NCBI GenBank assembly: GCA_012511315.1
Contig: JAAZGI010000326.1
Span: forward strand, 1-12,114
DNA length: 12,114 bases
Source: Clostridium sp.
GTDB taxonomy: Bacteria > Bacillota > Clostridia > Clostridiales > Clostridiaceae
Reading direction: 5' to 3'
The position numbers and the translations under genes are program-made. Shown in pieces: positions 6,658 through 12,114 of the stretch (its first letter is position 1; the number at the start of each line of letters is the position of its first letter). Below the pieces are notes generated by a model. That model was not told the origin of the DNA. It made no database searches and saw nothing but the letters and a program-made list of their open reading frames with translations.

Positions 6658-7157
6658 GATCGATCAACTCCTAAACAATCCATATAATGACGTTCCCGGG
6701 CAGTCATTCGACGCCGGTCACTATCTTCCATATGATCATAACCTAAAAGATGTAACAACGAATGAACAAACAAAAATACCATTTCTCGTTCAAGACTGTG
6801 CCCAAAATCAAAAGCTTGTTGATCTGCACGTTGTCCTGAAATCATAACATCTCCCAAAAGCAATCGCTCATCATTAAACATATGAGGTAATAAATTATTT
6901 TTATAATAACATTCCGAAAAAACTTTTCCTGATTCAAACTCCAATGACGGAAAAGATAACACATCGGTCACAGAATCCAAGCCACGATAAAATTTGTTAA
7001 TGCCTTTTATTTCGTCATCATCAACTAAGTAAAGACTTACCTCCGGCTCAAACATCACACCTTCACCATGCATAACAACTTCTAAAGCCTCATTTAGTTT
7101 TATTAAAGTGGTTTCTTCCAAATTTATTGCAGTCTGGCTATTTTCTAAATTGAGCAT
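6654..7157 (-). CDS. ybeY: Endoribonuclease YbeY (rRNA maturation factor)
   Basis: YbeY is a zinc metalloprotein needed for 16S rRNA 3'-end processing and ribosome quality control. The zinc-site motif HSLLHLLGYDH (H-x3-H-x5-H) is intact at residues 132-142, preceded by LGDVMISG (101-108) and RGLDSVTDVLSFP (58-70), all family hallmarks. The 167-residue length is normal. I placed the start at the ATG at 7157 because GGAGG lies six bases upstream; an upstream in-frame GTG at 7196 has no ribosome binding site and would add 13 unmatched residues. The stop overlaps the next gene, dgkA-PAP2. phoH, which precedes ybeY in many Firmicutes, is not here. The preceding terminator implies a promoter within 7160-7400, but I found no convincing -35/-10 pair. 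Confidence 0.95.
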   Translation of the reverse strand: MLNLENSQTAINLEETTLIKLNEALEVVMHGEGVMFEPEVSLYLVDDDEIKGINKFYRGLDSVTDVLSFPSLEFESGKVFSECYYKNNLLPHMFNDERLLLGDVMISGQRADQQAFDFGHSLEREMVFLFVHSLLHLLGYDHMEDSDRRRMTARERHYMDCLGVDRS

Positions 7158-7360
7158 GCAAAGCCTCCCTATTAACCTTTTATTAATTTCTGCCACTTCA
7201 TTGGGTTATCTATATAATACACGAAAGAAGAAGGAACCACACCCATAAGAGTCTGCACCTTGCTGCTTCTTTAGGTGTTCAACCTAAGATTTCTAATGAG
7301 TTTATTCTTAAAGCTCTAACTTCATTAAGTGACCCGTTTAAACCATTAGTTTTTACTATA

Positions 7361-7379
7361 ATTTAATCCATGATTAAAT
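7361..7379. repeat. 8-bp inverted repeat upstream of ybeY
   Basis: ATTTAATC and GATTAAAT flank a three-base centre in the 281-base gap between yqeY and ybeY. On the minus strand it is followed by TATAGT. It could be an operator or chance in A+T-rich DNA. The rest of the gap holds only a short TTAGGT/ACCTAA inverted repeat at 7271-7287 and no gene. Confidence 0.35.
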
Positions 7380-7408
7380 CTTCTTGTGTTAAATAATAGT
7401 AAAAAGTC

Positions 7409-7440
7409 AAAAAAGGCTTACCCTTGTTCGGGATAAGCCT
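7409..7440 (-). terminator. Intrinsic terminator of rpsU-yqeY
   Basis: On the minus strand AGGCTTATCCC pairs with the complementary GGGTAAGCCT (one G-T wobble) around a loop of about six bases, GAACAA, followed by six T. The stem overlaps the yqeY stop codon TAG. Confidence 0.93.
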
Positions 7441-7891
7441 ACTTTGTTTTACTTAAATACTTTTTGACAAGTTCACTCACTTGTTTGCCGTCAGCTTTGC
7501 CAACGGTTAAAGGCCGAATGGCCTTCATGAGTTTACCCATGTCTTTTATGTTATTTGCGCCCAAAAGCGTTGCTTGCTCTACAATTAACTCAACAATCTC
7601 TTCTTCTGAAAGTTGTTCTGGCATATAGCCAAGCAAGATTTCAATTTCATAGTTTGTTTGTTTAACTAAATCCTCACGGTTACCCCGTTGGAATTCACTT
7701 AGAGCTTCGCGCCGCTGCTTGATTTCTCTGGCTAATATTTCAAGGGCTTGGGAATCGTCCACCTTGCGGTTATCGGTCTTTTCCATATGCAAAATAGCAG
7801 CTTTAGCCATGTTCAAAATACTACTCAGATCTTTGTTTCTCTCCTTCATGGCCTGAATCCAGTCCTGTTGGAGTCTTTCTTTTATCGTCAT
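7439..7891 (-). CDS. yqeY: GatB/YqeY domain-containing protein
   Basis: A small helical protein of the YqeY family, which resembles the tail domain of the GatB subunit of Asp-tRNA(Asn)/Glu-tRNA(Gln) amidotransferase; its exact role is not settled. Seen here: N-terminal helices (MTIKERLQQDWIQAMKERN), the conserved ILAREIKQRREALSEF segment (near 52-67), ILLGYMPEQLSEEE (near 85-98) and a C-terminal GKADGKQVSELVKKYL, matching the tRNA-binding tail-like domain. The 150-residue length is normal. The ATG is supported by GAGG seven bases upstream. It lies 15 bases after rpsU, the usual Firmicutes pairing, and shares its promoter. Confidence 0.93.
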   Translation of the reverse strand: MTIKERLQQDWIQAMKERNKDLSSILNMAKAAILHMEKTDNRKVDDSQALEILAREIKQRREALSEFQRGNREDLVKQTNYEIEILLGYMPEQLSEEEIVELIVEQATLLGANNIKDMGKLMKAIRPLTVGKADGKQVSELVKKYLSKTK

Positions 7892-7906
7892 CTCACTACC
7901 TCAAAG

Positions 7907-8083
7907 TTACTTGAACTTTCTTTTTCTGGCAGCTTCTGACTTCTTCTTCTTCTTTACGCTCGGTTTTTCATAGTGCTCCCTTTTCCTGGCCTCACTAAGA
8001 ACTCCGGCTCTGGCACATTTCTTTTTAAATCTTCTAAGAGCTGACTCTAACGTCTCGTTCTCTCCAACCTTAATTTCTGACAA
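7907..8083 (-). CDS. rpsU: Small ribosomal subunit protein bS21
   Basis: A basic 58-residue protein of the 30S subunit, close to the 16S 3' end near the anti-Shine-Dalgarno region. The translation reads [19 protein letters not shown], then [21 protein letters not shown], then a Lys/Arg-rich tail ending RKRKFK, an unmistakable S21. The start codon is TTG at 8083, with a strong GGAGGG seven bases upstream. The promoter at 8156-8184 gives a leader of about 65 bases with a small GC-rich hairpin. It is followed after 15 bases by yqeY. No irregularity other than the TTG start. Confidence 0.95.
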   Translation of the reverse strand: MSEIKVGENETLESALRRFKKKCARAGVLSEARKREHYEKPSVKKKKKSEAARKRKFK

Positions 8084-8119
8084 TATTTATCCCTCCCTCC
8101 GCTAGCAAAAAATCTTTAA

Positions 8120-8143
8120 AATTTAAGCCCTGCGGGGCAAATT
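8120..8143 (-). promoter_or_regulatory. Stem-loop in the rpsU leader
   Basis: In the predicted rpsU 5' leader GCCC-CGCA-GGGC is extended by an outer AATTT/AAATT stem with a two-base bulge. A T-run (TTTTTT) follows about ten bases after it, ahead of the ribosome binding site. It might control S21 synthesis by attenuation or protein binding. I do not recognise a named leader family. Confidence 0.35.
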
Positions 8144-8155
8144 AACACATCAATA

Positions 8156-8184
8156 ATTATACCTTATTCCTATTCATTCGTCAA
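8156..8184 (-). promoter_or_regulatory. Sigma-A-type promoter of rpsU-yqeY
   Basis: On the minus strand TTGACG (8179-8184), 17 bases, then TATAAT (8156-8161). This is one base from full consensus with ideal spacing. The -35 lies directly after the stop codon of the HIT gene (8188-8190). Predicted transcription start near 8149. Confidence 0.9.
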
Positions 8185-8187
8185 TAC

Positions 8188-8529
8188 TTAACCTGGCGGC
8201 CAAGTCATACTACGTCCACCAATTACATGAAAATGTAAATGTGGTACCGTTTGTTGCCCATCTTTTCCCACATTGGATACGACACGATATCCATTTTCAT
8301 TCAACCCTTTATCATTGGCTAAAATCGCAATGACTTTTAACATATGACCTAAAATCTCTTGATCAACCTCTGTAATATCAGCGATGGATGAAATATGTTT
8401 TTTGGGAATGACTAGAAAGTGGACAGGTCCTTGGGGGTTAATATCATTAAAAGCCACGCAGAACTCATCCTCATGAAATATTTCCGATGGGATTTCTCCA
8501 GCAGCAATGCTACAAAATAAACATTCCAT
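8188..8529 (-). CDS. HIT family protein (HINT/PKCI-type nucleotide phosphoramidase)
   Basis: A histidine-triad protein. HINT-branch members hydrolyse AMP-linked phosphoramidates or aminoacyl-adenylates in the cytosol, usually as dimers. The active-site motif HLHFHVIGGR is complete, with His97, His99 and His101. The N-terminus has Cys3 and Cys6 (ECLFC), which with a downstream His form the zinc site seen in some members, and the usual IPSEI/FHEDEF strand pair. The 113-residue length is typical of the HINT branch. The ATG is supported by AGGAGG eight bases upstream. It stands alone between the opp-operon terminator and the rpsU promoter, with its own TATAAT at 8556-8561. Confidence 0.95.
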   Translation of the reverse strand: MECLFCSIAAGEIPSEIFHEDEFCVAFNDINPQGPVHFLVIPKKHISSIADITEVDQEILGHMLKVIAILANDKGLNENGYRVVSNVGKDGQQTVPHLHFHVIGGRSMTWPPG

Positions 8530-8555
8530 TTATGTCACCTCCTCTTCATAACTAT

Positions 8556-8561
8556 ATTATA
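8556..8561 (-). promoter_or_regulatory. -10 box for the HIT gene
   Basis: An exact TATAAT on the minus strand, about 27 bases before the HIT start codon and downstream of the opp terminator. The hexamer 17 bases upstream (ATGCAA) matches TTGACA at only three positions, so the promoter may be weak or activated. Confidence 0.55.
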
Positions 8562-8585
8562 CTATGAATACTGGATACTTGCATT

Positions 8586-8616
8586 AAAAGACAGCAGACG
8601 AAATCGTCTGCTGTCT
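8586..8616 (-). terminator. Intrinsic terminator of the opp operon
   Basis: On the minus strand AGACAGCAGACG pairs perfectly with CGTCTGCTGTCT (twelve pairs, four-base loop), followed by a short T-run. It begins about five bases after the stop codon of the 68-residue gene, so it closes the opp operon. Confidence 0.88.
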
Positions 8617-8620
8617 ACTT

Positions 8621-8827
8621 TTATGATCCGACTGTTATCAAAAGTACAATGATGAGAATAATCCCGATAAACAGAGGAAGAAAGAAGCGATAAGCTCCTA
8701 GGATTAAGGCTAGTAAATCACCTTGTTCCATTTCCATTTGTATGTTATTTCGGTACTGCTCTTCATCAAAAGGTTCATCTTGATCTCGAACGGCATCAAA
8801 AGCTCTGTCAATTTTTTTCTTAAACAT
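8621..8827 (-). CDS. Small single-span membrane protein, unknown function
   Basis: A 68-residue protein I do not recognise. Residues 1-37 are hydrophilic and strongly charged (KKKIDRAFDAVRDQDEPFDEEQ). Residues about 38-66 are hydrophobic (ALILGAYRFFLPLF and IGIILIIVLLITV) and read as one membrane span with a very short C-terminus. The basic KKK close to the start and the absence of a cleavage site suggest an anchored protein rather than a secreted one; orientation is uncertain. The ATG has TTGGAG four bases upstream. It starts 18 bases after the oppF stop and ends at the operon terminator, so it is co-transcribed with the importer. A role as an accessory subunit is only a guess from position. 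Confidence 0.75.
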   Translation of the reverse strand: MFKKKIDRAFDAVRDQDEPFDEEQYRNNIQMEMEQGDLLALILGAYRFFLPLFIGIILIIVLLITVGS

Positions 8828-8845
8828 GTTTCTCCAAGAAGAAGT

Positions 8846-9988
8846 TTATTCTTCGACTGATTCCTTCAGGCCCATTTCAATGGTTTTTCCGCGATCTTCC
8901 TTGCTAAACAATGGGAAGTGGCAAGCAACCATATGACCAGGACGTGCTTCACGCAATATTGGAATTTCTGTGGTGCAACGTTCCTGGGCAAATGGACATC
9001 TGGTATGGAATTTACAACCTGATGGTGGATTAATCGGAGAAGGAATATCCCCTTCCAAGACCTTAATTTCAACCTTTTCTCTTAAATCCGTTGTCGGAAT
9101 CGCCGAGAGAAGGGCTTCTGTATAAGGATGGAGGCGGTTTTCAAAAAGTTCCTTTGTTTCAGACAATTCCACTAAGTTACCAAGATACATAACTCCAACG
9201 CGGTCGGAAATGTATTTAATAACAGACAGGTCATGTGAAATAAAGAGATAGGTCAGGTTCTGCTCTTCCTTTAGAGTCAGCATGAGGTTAATAACCTGAG
9301 ACTGAATCGAAACATCAAGTGCAGAAACCGGTTCATCAGCAACGATAAACTTAGGATTTAGTGCAACGGCTCGAGCAATTCCAATACGCTGACGTTGTCC
9401 ACCGGAGAATTGATGTGGGTAACGGTGTAGGAAGTAAGGTGCCAGTCCACATTTATCCATGATATCCAAGATGTATTCCTGACTCTTTGCGTCATTTTTC
9501 TTGATCATTTTGTTGGCTCGAAGGCCTTCAGAAATAATCTGACCAACTGTCATTCTTGGGTTCAAGGAGGAGTAAGGGTCCTGAAATATAATTTGCAGAT
9601 CTTTCCGATACTTTCTCATTTGCTCTGCATTGAGTTTTGAAATATCAATCCCTTCTGGGTAATCTTCATCACCATAGTAGAGAATCTGACCTCTAGTTAG
9701 AGGATACAACTGAAGTAGTGTTCTTCCAAGTGTAGACTTTCCACAACCTGACTCCCCAACTAATCCAAGAGTTTCTCCTTCATAGATTTCAAGGTCTATA
9801 CCATCGTTGGCTTGTACACTAAGACCTTCCTTTTGGAAAACAGATGTTTTCTTTAAAGGGAAATGCTTTGTGAAGTCAATCAAACGGAAAAGAACTTTCT
9901 TTTCTTTAGTTTTTGCATCAACTGGTGCATCAACAGGCTTAGCCTGTGAAATAGTGTTATTTAATTTTCCTTTTTTATTATTTGACAT
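8846..9988 (-). CDS. oppF: Oligopeptide/dipeptide ABC transporter ATP-binding protein, OppF/DppF type
   Basis: One of two ATPases powering the peptide importer, on the cytoplasmic face of the permeases. Numbering from the chosen start: Walker A GESGCGKST (78-86), Q-loop FQDPYSSLNPRMTVG (from about 135), signature FSGGQRQR (194-201), Walker B FIVADE (214-219), H-loop His252. The C-terminal oligopeptide-type extension has HPYTEALLSAIP and four Cys (325, 331, 338, 356), the pattern linked to an iron-sulfur cluster in some Dpp ATPases. I chose the ATG at 9988: GGTGG lies five bases upstream and the start overlaps the oppD stop by 11 bases. An in-frame start at 10045 would lie well inside oppD. 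The first 30 or so residues ([13 protein letters not shown], then a PVDAPVDAKTKEKK stretch) are an unusual Lys-rich extension before the conserved core. Confidence 0.94.
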   Translation of the reverse strand: MSNNKKGKLNNTISQAKPVDAPVDAKTKEKKVLFRLIDFTKHFPLKKTSVFQKEGLSVQANDGIDLEIYEGETLGLVGESGCGKSTLGRTLLQLYPLTRGQILYYGDEDYPEGIDISKLNAEQMRKYRKDLQIIFQDPYSSLNPRMTVGQIISEGLRANKMIKKNDAKSQEYILDIMDKCGLAPYFLHRYPHQFSGGQRQRIGIARAVALNPKFIVADEPVSALDVSIQSQVINLMLTLKEEQNLTYLFISHDLSVIKYISDRVGVMYLGNLVELSETKELFENRLHPYTEALLSAIPTTDLREKVEIKVLEGDIPSPINPPSGCKFHTRCPFAQERCTTEIPILREARPGHMVACHFPLFSKEDRGKTIEMGLKESVEE

Positions 9989-10985
9989 TTTGTCCACCTG
10001 AACGTACCCCCTTTTCCGGATAGAAGCATCTAACTTCATGCTCATTTTCTAATGTGAGAAGTTCTGGTTCTTCATTATGACACTTCTCCGTGGCAAACTT
10101 ACAGCGGGGAGCGAATTTACAGCCCTTAGGTAAGTTCAGCGGATGTGGAACAGATCCAGGGATTGGCTCAAGCCTTGAATCAACTGGTGTGTCCAACCGT
10201 GGAATGGAGAACAGTAAACCTTCTGTATAGGGGTGTCTGTATTTAGTAATTGAATCATCGAAAATCATACGTACAGGCGCTTTTTCCACGACCTGGCCGC
10301 AGTACATAACAACAACGTCATCTGCCATTTCATTAATAACCGCTAAATCATGGGTTACAAAGAGAATGGATGTACCTTTCTTTTCCTTCAAGTCATTCAT
10401 CAGCTTCAAGATCTGAGCCTGAATCGTAACGTCAAGAGCTGTAGTTGGCTCATCAGCGATAAGTAGCTTAGGCTCACAAGCAAGAGCCATAGCAATCATT
10501 ACACGCTGTCTCATACCACCTGATAGCTGATGAGGATATTGCTTGGTAACTTTAGCAGGATTCGGAATACGAACCTGATTTAACATTTCAACAGTTTTCT
10601 TAGCTGCTTCTTTCTTGCTCATATTCTGGTGAACAATCAAAGGCTCTGAAATCTGTCTTTCCACTGTAAATACAGGGTTTAATGATGTCATCGGTTCCTG
10701 GAAAATGACTGAAATATCATTTCCACGGATTTCTTCAATTTCTTTCAAAGGAAGGTTGATCATATCTTTTCCTTCAAAGGTAACCTCACCTGAATCAATA
10801 TAGCCATTTCCGTCCAAAAGACGAATAACGCTCATAACAGATACAGATTTACCGGAACCTGACTCTCCAACGATACCAAGTGTTTTACCTGGTTCTACGG
10901 AGTAAGTAACATCATTAACTGCTTTTACAGTTCCTCGTTTTGTCGTAAAAAATGTATGCAGATGTTTTATATCTAATAATGGCAT
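9978..10985 (-). CDS. oppD: Oligopeptide/dipeptide ABC transporter ATP-binding protein, OppD/DppD type
   Basis: The partner ATPase of the importer. Motifs: Walker A GESGSGKS (40-47), Q-loop [14 protein letters not shown] (95-108), signature LSGGMRQR (154-161), Walker B LLIADE (174-179), H-loop His212. The C-terminal extension has [29 protein letters not shown] and four Cys (289, 295, 302, 320) as in OppF. All catalytic motifs are intact, and the 335-residue length is typical. The ATG at 10985 has AAAGGAG about ten bases upstream, rather far but with no better alternative, and [13 protein letters not shown] matches the family start. It begins 17 bases after the permease gene and overlaps oppF by 11 bases, so the two ATPases are translationally coupled. 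Confidence 0.95.
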   Translation of the reverse strand: MPLLDIKHLHTFFTTKRGTVKAVNDVTYSVEPGKTLGIVGESGSGKSVSVMSVIRLLDGNGYIDSGEVTFEGKDMINLPLKEIEEIRGNDISVIFQEPMTSLNPVFTVERQISEPLIVHQNMSKKEAAKKTVEMLNQVRIPNPAKVTKQYPHQLSGGMRQRVMIAMALACEPKLLIADEPTTALDVTIQAQILKLMNDLKEKKGTSILFVTHDLAVINEMADDVVVMYCGQVVEKAPVRMIFDDSITKYRHPYTEGLLFSIPRLDTPVDSRLEPIPGSVPHPLNLPKGCKFAPRCKFATEKCHNEEPELLTLENEHEVRCFYPEKGVRSGGQNVK

Positions 10986-11002
10986 ATCCTATTATCTCCT
11001 TT

Positions 11003-12114
11003 CTATCTATCCTGGGATTTCGGGTCAATGGCGTCGTCGAGGCCAGTACCGATAAGGTTAATGCAAATGATACAGATGGAAAGGATCAATGCAGGGAACA
11101 CCCATCTCCACCAGAAATTCTGAATGACCGTGGAGTTATTGGCACCGAAGAGCATGTTACCCCAGGTCGGCTGCGGCGGTTGAACACCAAAGCCTAGGAA
11201 GGACAAGGTTGCTTCGTATAGTAAATATCCAGCGAAGTTCAATGTCGCAGATACTATGATAACTGAAATAACATTAGGAATAATATGTTGGAATACAATC
11301 CCCATTTCTTTAATACCTAATGCTCTAGCCGCTGTAACAAATTCCTGCTCACGAAGTGAAAGAACTTGCGCACGAACCAGTCTCATCAAACCAACCCATC
11401 CAAGTAATCCGAGCAACACCATTATCAGATAAACTCTCTGAGTTGATGTAAACTTATTACCCCAAATGGAGTTTAGAAGAATTACCGTCGGTAAGAATGG
11501 GAAGGAAGCTACGATCTCAGAGAATCTCTGAATCAACATATCAACTTTTCCACCAAAGTAACCGGAAATACCACCAAGGGTCATTCCGATAAATGTTGAA
11601 ATAATAACAGCCAAGATACCGATTGTCAATGATAAACGACCACCGTTGATAATCCGCGTCAAGACATCTCTACCAAACTCATCGGTTCCTAAACGATATC
11701 CTTTAAGTCCAAAGGAGTTTAGAGTACCGTCTTCTGTTTGGTAATAGTTCTGGTAAAATCCAGAGTCTATGGATGTTACATTATTAAGTGATGAAGGATA
11801 ATTCAACTGTCTTAGTAGATTTTCACCCCAACCTGTAATGCTTCCGTCTTCCAGTAATGCAGTTACATGGTAAAGTCCACCGGATAAAGCAACAGGTTTA
11901 GCCTCAAATTCAGGAATTTCCTGTCCTCTACGGTAACTTAAGTTACCCCAGTCTACCACTTCGCCATCTTTACGAATTGCGATAAATGCTTTAGATGTTG
12001 CGGTAATATCTGTAAACTTGCCCTCTGGAGGATTAGAGAAGGTATTGGCTTGGGTTCCCAAGTAAACAATCTCTCCTTCAGTGGTCAGTGCTGATACAAC
12101 ATCCGTTGTCATAG
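11003..12114 (-). CDS. oppC: Oligopeptide ABC transporter permease, OppC type, with RCC1-like repeats (5' end outside window)
   Basis: A membrane subunit of the peptide importer. The visible 369 residues run from inside the protein to its stop. The permease part has the GTDEFGRDVLTR motif (142-153), helices near 160-182, 225-245, 282-300 and 338-356, the EAA-type coupling loop EQEFVTAARALGIKEMG near 255-271, and the family ending GLDDAIDP. Before it, residues about 4-138 form four RCC1-like repeats of about 35-40 residues, such as YHVTALLEDGSITGWGENL, AFIAIRKDGEVVDWG and VVSALTTEGEIVYLG. No hydrophobic segment lies between the repeats and the GTD motif. Helix 1 must therefore be upstream, outside the window, and the repeats fall in the extracytoplasmic loop 1. 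The first Met in view (12112) lies inside a repeat, so it is not the start. Opp permeases without such repeats are usually about 300 residues in all. Confidence 0.9.
   Translation of the reverse strand, partial: MTTDVVSALTTEGEIVYLGTQANTFSNPPEGKFTDITATSKAFIAIRKDGEVVDWGNLSYRRGQEIPEFEAKPVALSGGLYHVTALLEDGSITGWGENLLRQLNYPSSLNNVTSIDSGFYQNYYQTEDGTLNSFGLKGYRLGTDEFGRDVLTRIINGGRLSLTIGILAVIISTFIGMTLGGISGYFGGKVDMLIQRFSEIVASFPFLPTVILLNSIWGNKFTSTQRVYLIMVLLGLLGWVGLMRLVRAQVLSLREQEFVTAARALGIKEMGIVFQHIIPNVISVIIVSATLNFAGYLLYEATLSFLGFGVQPPQPTWGNMLFGANNSTVIQNFWWRWVFPALILSICIICINLIGTGLDDAIDPKSQDR

Noticed and set aside
8832..8852. Small hairpin around the oppF stop codon as a terminator
   Set aside because: GAAGAA/TTCTTC pairs weakly with no U-run, and it would cut off the 68-residue gene, which has a strong terminator of its own.
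9989..10045. Upstream in-frame start for oppF
   Set aside because: It would overlap oppD by 68 bases and adds unmatched residues, whereas the ATG at 9988 has a Shine-Dalgarno at proper spacing.
12110..12112. ATG at 12110-12112 as the start of the permease
   Set aside because: It falls within an RCC1-like repeat, only two bases lie upstream in the window, and helix 1 of the permease is missing from the visible part, so the gene must continue beyond the edge.

Overview
The window looks like low-GC Firmicutes chromosome, most likely class Clostridia. This is an inference from the A+T-rich intergenic DNA, strong purine-rich ribosome binding sites, sigma-A-type promoters, a pyruvate phosphate dikinase typical of anaerobes, and the conserved ybeY/dgkA/era/recO and rpsU/yqeY clusters. 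I cannot name the species. Every gene I can support lies on the minus strand, so transcription runs from high to low coordinates.

Right part (12114 to 8585): the end of an oligopeptide/dipeptide (Opp/Dpp type) ABC importer operon. A permease (oppC-like, cut by the window edge) is followed by two ATPases (oppD-like, oppF-like), then a 68-residue single-span membrane protein of unknown role and a strong intrinsic terminator. The permease is the most unusual gene here. Four RCC1-like beta-propeller repeats sit directly before its GTDxxGRD motif, which predicts a propeller in the extracytoplasmic loop between membrane helices 1 and 2.

Middle (8580 to 5959): a HIT-family nucleotide hydrolase with its own -10 box; then rpsU (TTG start, found by direct translation) and yqeY, driven by a near-consensus promoter and closed by a terminator; then ybeY overlapping a dgkA-PAP2 fusion by four bases (GTGA). 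The kinase half of that fusion carries unusual substitutions at two positions expected to be acidic. phoH and cdd, common neighbours of these genes in Firmicutes, are absent.

Left part (5958 to 1): a 554-base intergenic stretch with repeats and inverted repeats; then era (TTG start), recO (one base after era; short, without the usual cysteine module) and a 172-residue hypothetical protein, closed by a hairpin. After a 413-base gap holding a 9-bp tandem repeat and an extended -10 promoter comes ppdK, which appears monocistronic with a clear terminator. The first ten codons of an unidentified gene, with a strong ribosome binding site and a structured leader, run off the left edge.

Most of the content is housekeeping: rRNA maturation and ribosome assembly (YbeY, Era, S21), lipid-carrier phosphate metabolism (DgkA-PAP2), DNA repair (RecO) and pyruvate/PEP interconversion (PpdK). 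The peptide importer is the accessory part.
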